This document shows, one piece after another, positions 57,289 to 64,000 of a stretch of 64,000 bases of DNA; position 1 is the first letter of the stretch; the number at the start of each line of letters is the position of its first letter. A program made the position numbers and the translations under genes. The DNA is from Romanomermis culicivorax (lineage: Eukaryota; Nematoda; Enoplea; Mermithida; Mermithidae). The DNA is taken from NCBI GenBank assembly GCA_963922205.1, contig CAWUHX010000080.1, positions 628,814 to 692,813 on the forward strand. The letters are read 5' to 3'. Under the pieces are notes generated by a model. The model was not told the DNA's origin. It was given only the letters and a program-made list of their open reading frames with translations, and did not search any database.

Positions 57289-58983
57289 TTTCCCTCCTTC
57301 CGCAGTTGAACATCCTCGTTCAAGGGGGTTGAGGGAGAAAGGGTTTTGGGGTGGAAGACTTGGAGGGATAAGGGATTTTGTATGAAGGATTGACCTGCCA
57401 GTTTTACATGAAGGGGAAGTGCTCTGATTGATAACATCAGCTTTCTTAAGTTGCTCAACTTTTTGTTTGATGCTTTGTTTTGCTTTTGGTGGTTTTCGAA
57501 AAAGGAGTCTGCGTCTGTGTTTATAATTACTTGTACCAATGCTGTGGGAGACAAGTGGCCTGTGACTCGCATGTGTTTTCGACTCAGTGTGAAGGGGCTG
57601 ATATTTGGATAAGAAATTGACTAACTCAGCTTTTTCCGTTTCAATCCTGTCACTCTTGGTCGATTCTATTTTGCTTTTTAGCCATGGGAATGTATGAAGA
57701 CGTTTCTGTTTGTTTTGGGTGGGAAAATGAGATTGGGTGGTTGAATTTTTCGCTGGGAGGAGACAAGAAACAGGGGCGATGCATGTATCGGGATGGGGGA
57801 TTTGGGGCTTGCTGACGTCGTTTGAGCTAGAACTGCAGATACCACTACTTTTACTCTGGGAAATGCTAGCTGCAAAATGAATTTTACGATTTTCTTGTGC
57901 TTTGGGGCTAGGAAAAGAAGTTTTTCGCCTGGGGAATGTGTTGGGGTCTTTCGTTGGGAGAGGACAAGAAACAGGGTCGATGCATGTATCAGGATGGTGG
58001 ATTTGGTGCTTGCTGACGTCGTTTGAGACAGGACTGCAGATACCACTATTTTTACCTTGGAAAATGCTAGCTGCAAAATGAATTTTACGATTTTTTCGTG
58101 CTTTGGGGGTAGGAAGAGAAGTTTTTCGCCTGGGGAATGTGTTGGGGTCTGTGGGGAGGCCCTGCAATTGTGAAAACATTGGGCGTTCTTTTTTGTATGC
58201 CGGTTCAGGTTTGGACGTCTCACTGGTTTCAGAATGTTTATGTTTCTGTGCAATTTTTGGCTGGGGGAGTTTGGATTTCAACATGTCACTGCTTATTGGT
58301 GATGCAATTTTTGAAGTGCTGCTTGTATCAGGAAGGCGTATGTCAAGGACATACTGGGGGTCAAACTGCTTATGACTGCTGGGCAGAACTGTATTTAAAG
58401 CATGTTGAGGTTGATGCTGGACAGTGGGCAATGTGGAGTACATGACTGGGACATCAATGTTCATTTGTGGTGGGGGTAGTCTCTCTTCAATGCGGTTTTG
58501 GACGTTAGGGGTCATTTGGTTGGGGCAATATCTACTCGTGTGACCTTTCTGCTTACAAGGAAAACACTCTACATTTGAGTAGCTTTTGGATATGCAATGG
58601 CTGGATCTGTGACCAGTCTGAGAACAGTGAATGCATTTGCTTTTACAGTCTCGAGTCATGTGATTACTCCTAAAGCAAATTTCACATGATTTCTGAGTGC
58701 CTGGCGAGTTACAATTTCTGGCGAAATGCTCGATTTGATTGCATTGAAAACATGTGATCTGTCTCAAATTACTGTTATCCTGCTGGGGTTGGGTTTGAGT
58801 ATTTCGCAGTATTTGCAATTGCAACTTCATGACTTGTTCTAACTTATGTAGGATTCCTTGCTGTTTAGTGGAATTGCCTAATGAAAGGATGGGTTCCGAT
58901 TCAGGGGATATGAGGGGTATGGGGCTAGATTTCAATCTGTTTCTGAAAATTTGTTGTTCAACATAAGCTGCCTCGTCAGACAT
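57259..58983 (-). CDS. gag: Nucleocapsid plus protease-tail plus RT N-terminus fusion frame
   Basis: A 574-codon minus-strand frame. The first part matches the C-terminal half of Gag in the full element, with four CCHC knuckles (CFQCNQIEHFARNC, CEICFRSNHMTRDC, CIHCSQTGHRSSHC, CFPCKQKGHTSRYC). A Ser/Pro/Lys-rich linker follows, then two 67-residue tandem units (NRKIHFAAS ... DTCIxPVSC) that match the short tail after the protease of the full element (KVHFAACVS ... GTCIGTVSC). A segment like the RT N-terminus (PLVSHSI ... VEQLKKADVINQS) follows. The last residues read through the polypurine tract into the LTR. No protease DTG or RT YLDD remains. The upstream capsid half is in another frame. Confidence 0.75.
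   Translation of the reverse strand: MSDEAAYVEQQIFRNRLKSSPIPLISPESEPILSLGNSTKQQGILHKLEQVMKLQLQILRNTQTQPQQDNSNLRQITCFQCNQIEHFARNCNSPGTQKSCEICFRSNHMTRDCKSKCIHCSQTGHRSSHCISKSYSNVECFPCKQKGHTSRYCPNQMTPNVQNRIEERLPPPQMNIDVPVMYSTLPTVQHQPQHALNTVLPSSHKQFDPQYVLDIRLPDTSSTSKIASPISSDMLKSKLPQPKIAQKHKHSETSETSKPEPAYKKERPMFSQLQGLPTDPNTFPRRKTSLPTPKARKNRKIHFAASIFQGKNSGICSPVSNDVSKHQIHHPDTCIDPVSCPLPTKDPNTFPRRKTSFPSPKAQENRKIHFAASISQSKSSGICSSSSNDVSKPQIPHPDTCIAPVSCLLPAKNSTTQSHFPTQNKQKRLHTFPWLKSKIESTKSDRIETEKAELVNFLSKYQPLHTESKTHASHRPLVSHSIGTSNYKHRRRLLFRKPPKAKQSIKQKVEQLKKADVINQSTSPSCKTGRSILHTKSLIPPSLPPQNPFSLNPLERGCSTAEGGKCSVPAKAVL
57289..57302 (-). promoter_or_regulatory. Polypurine tract, gag-only element
   Basis: On the minus strand a GGAAGGAGGGAAA tract abuts the 3' LTR, as in the full element. 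Confidence 0.8.
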
Positions 58984-58988
58984 GTCTG

Positions 58989-59627
58989 TTAGGGAGGTGA
59001 ATCGTTTGTACTTAAGTGTCTGTCTCTAATTTCTGTCTGCATGCCTTTAATGAAAAGAGGTTTGATTATCATCTCAAGTGCCTCTGAATTGAAATTGGGG
59101 TAGGCGAGGGTTGCTAGATGCTCCAGCTCAAATAAAAATTCAATGACAGTTTCCGATCTTTTTTGTTTCCGTTCATGCAAAAAATGTTGGTGTAAATCTG
59201 TGTCTCTGTGGTCGGGGAAACATGCTTGTAATGCAGTTTTATACTGTTCATACATTTGGGGTGGGTTTTCAGAATTTTCTAAACTTTTGAATTTTGCTAT
59301 TGCTGCACCACCCAAATAGATTTCAAAACATGCTAATTTGAGTTGCCCCTCAGTATCTTTCATGCCTTGTAGTATCATGAACTGCTCTAGTCGCTTGCTC
59401 CATTTGCCAAAATATTGGGTTACTCCTCCCGTAAATACTGTAGGTTTTGCATAAAAATTGTTTGTCATACTGTTACCGATGTTGGCCGTTCTTAGATCGT
59501 CTATCAGGGTGGGATTCATAGTGTTTTTGCTTAATTGTGTGTGAAGAGTTCGGAAATGTTCTGCAAAAAGTTCGTTGATCTGCTCTCTTACAATTTCTCC
59601 TAAGTGGTCTCTTGTATGGTGGGTCAT
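58989..59627 (-). pseudogene. gag: Capsid half of Gag, gag-only element
   Basis: 212 codons starting MTHHTRDHLGEIV, collinear with residues 1-200 of the full element's Gag. The frame is lost shortly before the nucleocapsid half: relative to the full element two extra bases lie near 59010-59020, giving a premature stop at 58989. The two premature stops of the full element's gag are absent here (it has leucine and glutamine type codons instead), so the copies decayed independently. Confidence 0.8.
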
Positions 59628-59759
59628 TTTCAGTTTGTGTTTTTATGAATGTCTGTCCTACTGTAGGAAACGATTACGACTGTATGTGATTACTGCTTAG
59701 GGATGCCCGGATATAGGATGCACCTTAATGGGGCAGGGAGTTCCAGCGGTTAACAGTAT

Positions 59760-59771
59760 GGTACGACACCA
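59760..59771 (-). promoter_or_regulatory. Primer binding site, gag-only element
   Basis: On minus, TGGTGTCGTACC starts a few bases after the 5' LTR. It shares only TGGTG with the full element's site. Confidence 0.55.
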
Positions 59772-59777
59772 AAAATA

Positions 59778-60581
59778 TGTAATGACCAGTTTCTCTACTG
59801 TACTATCCTAACAAAGGGTTCCGCGGACAAATCGGATGAGATATGACTAGGGCCACGATAAAATAAAGACAAAATCGACGATTGCTTTCCTCGTCGATAA
59901 ATACACAAAGGCGTCACAATAAACCACGATTTAGGCTCGCATAAAAATATATGGAATTGCCAAAAAAATCTGCATAAAAATCTCCCTTTTTCCGCGTTTT
60001 CCTGTCTTTTATACTGGTTCTTTGATCGACGACCTCGCATCGTGGGAGGTCCACTTCCGTCGGCTCGCCTAACCAATTGCTGCTTCGCTTACCTGTTTCT
60101 GCCTACTGTATGCTTCTGTCGCCACGCCTGTTGCTTTAATTTACTCTTAATCTCCAGGCACACATGCCTTTCAACCTACAGTATGCTCTGTCGTCTATGT
60201 TTTTTTGTTTTTCATGTGTTTTTCGGTTTTCCATGCATTCCTGCTAAATCTTCTGTCTGGGTCGGGATTTCTGTACTTTCTACATGGGCAGGTGTGTTTA
60301 CGCGTTTTGGAGGGGATTATTCTACCTACAGAATGTGTATCTTCATGTGCATTGCGAGGGCCACCTGCCAATGTGGAAATAATTATGTCCGTCTTTAATT
60401 GGGTCAATGGGGTGTGGGATGATCAAAACAAAGTGCTTCATATAAATTTATAAGAATATTTGGGTGTGAATTCCAGACACCCTTGAGACAATAAAATAGG
60501 AAAATGAAATAATATTTAATAAATGTCTATCACATACAGTATGCTATATATTTACAGTACTGCTTTAGCAGGTACGTTACA
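59778..60581 (-). repeat. 5' LTR of the gag-only element
   Basis: 804 bases, TGTAAC start at 60581 on minus. About 350 bases (60190-60540) are almost identical to 56890-57240 in the 3' LTR, while the other half is more diverged. TATAAAAG on minus at 60013-60006. Confidence 0.88.
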
Positions 60582-61195
60582 GTTTTACTTGTTTTTTTCA
60601 GTGAGTAAACTCATTAGAAGATTATATCTCATGCGCTGACCTTAAAATCTAATCTCTCTCATATTGCTTTTTATGTATCAACATCGAACAGCTGTTAGGT
60701 TTAATGTCATGGAATTTCCTAGTGTGACCAATGCAGAAACTAAGGACTCTACGGTAGCACCGTCAATGCCTTTCAACTTGAGTTTTGAAGATAACAAATG
60801 CACATTTGTTCAAATTTTTATCAAAAATCTTGAAAATCTTAACGGACAAAAAATTTGATGCACACGTTTCTACAAAAAAAAATATAAGTTCAATGACAAT
60901 TATTTTGCCACAATTATAAATTACTCTTGTATGTCTTCAAATCTCGAATATGAAACACTATTTTCACACATTCGATGGCCTGCATCTGTAAAGGGATAAA
61001 ATTATTAACGTCGATTAATTCACAAAATACAACTAGAACAATATTTATTCCCTTCGATATATTAGTGAAATACATCAGGTAATTTCGCTCCTGCATGCAT
61101 AGAATTTGTTTGTGAAAATATGTCAACAATAACATACTATCAACACATTCGATAATCTGTATTCATATGATATTAATTTTAAAATATTCCTTAAA

Positions 61196-62095
61196 TAGGG
61201 ATGGACCAGTCTCACTTTTTTGGGTTTTCCGGTTTCGGTTTTGGTTTTGGGTTCGGTTTTGCAATTTTTGAATTTACGGTTTCAGTTTCGGTTACGGTTT
61301 TCAGATTTTCAAAACCGCGGTTTCGGTTTTGGTTTCAATTTTCCTGCATTTTTTATAGTCAAGTAGCACAGGCTTAGGAAAGTCCATTTTTATGATGTTT
61401 GTGTTACTGAAAATAAATTTTTTAAAGTTGTTTAGCAAGTTTTTTGCAACTGTATGAAATTCAATATTCATACATATTGATATTGTTACACTACTTATCA
61501 TTCTATAACGTTTCTTTGGGTGATTACAATTTACAATAGATATTTTTATTTTATTTTGGGCATTTTTAGGCAAACTTTCAACAGCTACCTGGACTTCCAA
61601 AATGAAAAGTTTGATTCACGAATATTTCGATTCAGCGCAAGACAAAGAAACAGATACTTGTAAGTTTTGCCAAAAGAAGATCGTTCAGAGTAGCTATTCA
61701 GCAGCGCAGGAATCATCTTTCAGCCACTACAAAATCGTATTTCAGGCGAATCAGTGAAGAATTTATTATTTTTGGAGTATAATTTCATGGAATTTTTCAA
61801 ATAATGAAAAATTCGATTTTGTGTGTAACAGATTATATCTGTTGTTGAATAAAGTTTTCATTGCATAAGCATTATTTTTATCTTCTCATGGAGTTGTGAA
61901 TTATTGCTGCTCGTATACCTTGTTTTTAAAACCTTGCAGAAAACTGTGAAAACCATGAAATTCATCCCCGAAATTCTGATTTCGGTTTCGGTTTTCAAAT
62001 TTTGTGTTTCATGGTTTTGGTTTCAGTTTCCATTTCAGAAAAAATGACGGTTTTCACGGTTTCGGTTTCGGTTTTGGTTAACCGGAACATCCCTA
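61196..62095 (+). mobile_element. Non-autonomous hAT element with BED-finger relic (block B copy 2)
   Basis: Partner of 22839-23726. Ends TAGGGATG and CATCCCTA, flanked by TCCTTAAA and TCATTAGA (six of eight positions still match). The BED fragment is at 61602-61757. Confidence 0.72.
61602..61757 (+). pseudogene. hAT BED-finger fragment, copy 2
   Basis: 51 codons ending TGA, same CKFC and SFSHYK landmarks as 23233-23388; no catalytic domain. Confidence 0.5.
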
Positions 62096-62103
62096 TCATT
62101 AGA

Positions 62104-63011
62104 TAATATTTGTAAAATACATTAACTATGATTTACCATTTTCATGCGTTTGAGAATTATATGGGTATGCCAATAATTGACTTCCTGCACATATAAAGAC
62201 ATCCATTGGGACATACTACATTCATGCATCAGAAATTTGTCTATATGTAGGGTGTTAATTCAGCTACAGTATCAATTTTGATAAAATTGTAAAAATAAAA
62301 TGACTTTCATTCACCCTTTACTTTTGTAAGGATCACCTTAAGTACAATATTACATTCAATAACCTAAACAAACGTGAGGCTATAAATTAAAAAAAAATAT
62401 TTTAGCTACAGTAAACATAAAATATACTAAAATTCATAAATGCTGCAGTAATTCTCATCGAAAAGTGACCAAATGAGTAAAAATTTTCAGTCTGAACACT
62501 TTTTGGGCCAATATACAAATGTTTTACCCTGCATTTTGATGGCTAGCTTTTTTCATACTAATATGTGAATGTTTCCCCTACTTCAGATAACTTTAAACAC
62601 GTTCACAGACCACCAGCATTTTGTTTTACATTCCTGCCAATTTTTGTTGATTAAATACTATAATGTCATGGTCACTCTGGCCAATTTTGCGATGTAAAAA
62701 CGCAGTTAGAGCTTGACTACAGTAAGATGATGTATAATTTAAATGCCAATAAGCTGATGTTCCACATATGATAGCTTTTTTGTTTTGTTTCACACTTTGG
62801 CACAACAGTTTTTCACATCAAAAAAATGACAGTTTGTGTTGAAATATTAAAATTTTGTTATAAAGAGCATTATAGATCTGCATAATACGTAGTGTTTTTT
62901 AATTTTCCCTTTTTTAACATTTAACCTGAAAATACTTTCAAGACGCAAATAAATTATGTTTCATAGATAATGAACTCCTCACAATTTTTATGCATCCAAA
63001 TGATTGCACTC
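62104..63011. other. AT-rich interval without recognised gene
   Basis: Partner of 23735-24633; small indels only (for example TTTTGTTTTA-type insertion near 62618). Confidence 0.45.
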
Positions 63012-64000
63012 CTAAGTCTGCAGGCACACAAAAAAGATAATAACTGGATCAGTTCTGTCTGAAGGGTCATACATCGAATAACAGTCACAATAATTTTTAC
63101 AATTTAAAAGCTTCCAAGTTACATTATTGTAAACACATGTTTTATAGTTATAGTTCAAAAAATAAAACATATATTGTAAAGAAGAAATGGAAAAACATCC
63201 TGCATCTGTTGAAATCATGAAATGAGACTCATGATTTTCTACATTTTCAATAATTTTCAGAGGTATAGGGTCTTTTTTCTCTTTTTTTGGGGCTTTTACC
63301 TTGTCTTTAACAAGAAATGCACAATACACAATAACATTTACTATAAATTACTCAAAAAATAAAACAACATTTTGTAAACAAAACAAACACACTCGAATAT
63401 TTTCGCCAAAGTTGTCTGTAAATCATTTGACAAATGCAATGCAGCTTTACCCATTTCAGATATGGTCATCCACATATCACCACTTAATTCTAAGTCAAAA
63501 ATACTTTTATCATCCATGCAATTATAAAAGCATGGCATGATATACATAAATGCATGAAAACTAGGCAGATAAATGAATCCTTCAAACCCTTTTAAACCCT
63601 ATTTAGAACAAGGCATCATTGATTCCAACACAATCAAAGCTAAACGTACATGGTCAATGAAAGTCCTAGTTGGCACTGGAATAAAATTTGTACAGAAAAA
63701 ATTCAAAAAAAATTATTGTATACCATTAATGCGGTATTTACTATGAACCATATACACTAAAATTTATCAACAGCATACTCATTCCTGTCAAAAATTTAGA
63801 GGCAAATGAGCAAACTCTTAGTTTGAGTGTTTCTAGAATTACAGATTACAAAAGCGCTCAATAGATACTTGTTGAATGTGTTGGGTATCTTTCGATCGGA
63901 AATTTCAATATCTACCTTGCGATGTATTACATGCTGAAATTGCTCCAATACTTGAAGAGCCAATTGCTTGCGTGTTTTTCAGCGAAAAAAGTATAGATGG
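63012..64000 (-). pseudogene. Decayed minus-strand coding region, copy 2 (runs off window)
   Basis: The segment 63311-63012 keeps an open frame with an APKKEKKDPIPLKII start and ISTDAGCFSISSLQ; copy 1 is frameshifted by a 2-base loss and split by the solo LTR at the same place. 63547-63390 (MDDKSIFDLELSGDMWMT) and about 63985-63800 also read as protein in other frames, and a TAG at about 63600 is shared by both copies. It could be a multi-exon gene whose introns I misjudge; decay before duplication fits better. Confidence 0.4.

Larger units (their letters stand above)
56449..60581 (-). mobile_element. Gag-only LTR element (deletion derivative of the same family)
   Basis: Minus-orientation element with GTTT at 56445-56448 and 60582-60585; the uninterrupted site reads at about 22226 in block B copy 1. 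It keeps LTRs, a primer site, gag with four zinc knuckles and the polypurine tract. Envelope, most of protease, the RT catalytic core, RNase H and integrase are gone. The junction couples gag to a protease-tail segment (duplicated in tandem) and a short RT N-terminus, then runs straight to the 3' LTR. It would depend on a full relative for replication. Confidence 0.88.
48598..64000 (+). repeat. Segmental duplication block B, copy 2 (right end outside window)
   Basis: Partner of 8158-26535; see that entry for the segment correspondences. Copy-2-specific insertions are about 49670-50740, 50912-53182 and the LTR element 56449-60581. Confidence 0.88.

Overview
The window looks like AT-rich, transposon-rich animal DNA, most likely from a nematode. 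The reasons are two intronless seven-transmembrane receptors with the look of nematode Sra/Srab-type chemoreceptors, short introns (60 to 223 bases) with pyrimidine-rich CAG/TAG acceptors, and Ty3-like elements that carry an envelope gene. The assignment is an inference. The long gene-poor stretches would fit a large-genome (for example enoplean) nematode better than a compact rhabditid one.

The backbone is a direct segmental duplication in two blocks. Block A covers 1-6530 and 31172-38565. Block B covers 8158-26535 and 48598-64000. Each block-A copy holds a two-exon gene for a small secreted Cys-containing protein and a separate terminal exon of an unrecognised protein. Each block-B copy holds one chemoreceptor gene, an hAT remnant with a BED finger, and part of a decayed minus-strand coding region. 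Between the blocks lie unique segments: 6530-8158 (a pogo deletion derivative), 26535-31172 (decayed coding DNA and one exon with a clean splice donor) and 38565-48598 (a complete Mutator-like transposon, a divergent pair of small genes and a Penelope-like fragment).

One LTR retrotransposon family inserted four times after the duplication: a full element at 12689-22136, a gag-only derivative at 56449-60581 on the minus strand, a solo LTR at 24876-25764, and a 168-base internally deleted LTR at 37895-38062. Each is flanked by its own 4-base target-site duplication, and the uninterrupted site can be read in the other block copy. The full element has the unusual order gag, envelope-like glycoprotein, protease, RT, RNase H, integrase. 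Envelope and protease share one open frame, and a run of A residues fits a -1 frameshift into RT. Gag and pol are broken by stops and a frameshift; the envelope-protease frame is not.

The second notable system is a pair of Mutator-like (MULE) elements whose terminal inverted repeats are built from 17-base tandem units. The element at 40815-43493 keeps an uninterrupted four-exon transposase. The one at 36590-37404 is a deletion derivative of a relative: its 17-base unit differs in sequence but has the same period, and it retains only a related transposase N-terminus.

Other material includes a strongly coding secreted eight-cysteine peptide gene with TATA box and 5' UTR intron (46100-46402), a 98-base satellite, a fold-back element, and a 23-base perfect hairpin. 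Sequence comparisons were made by eye; no alignment or database search was run.
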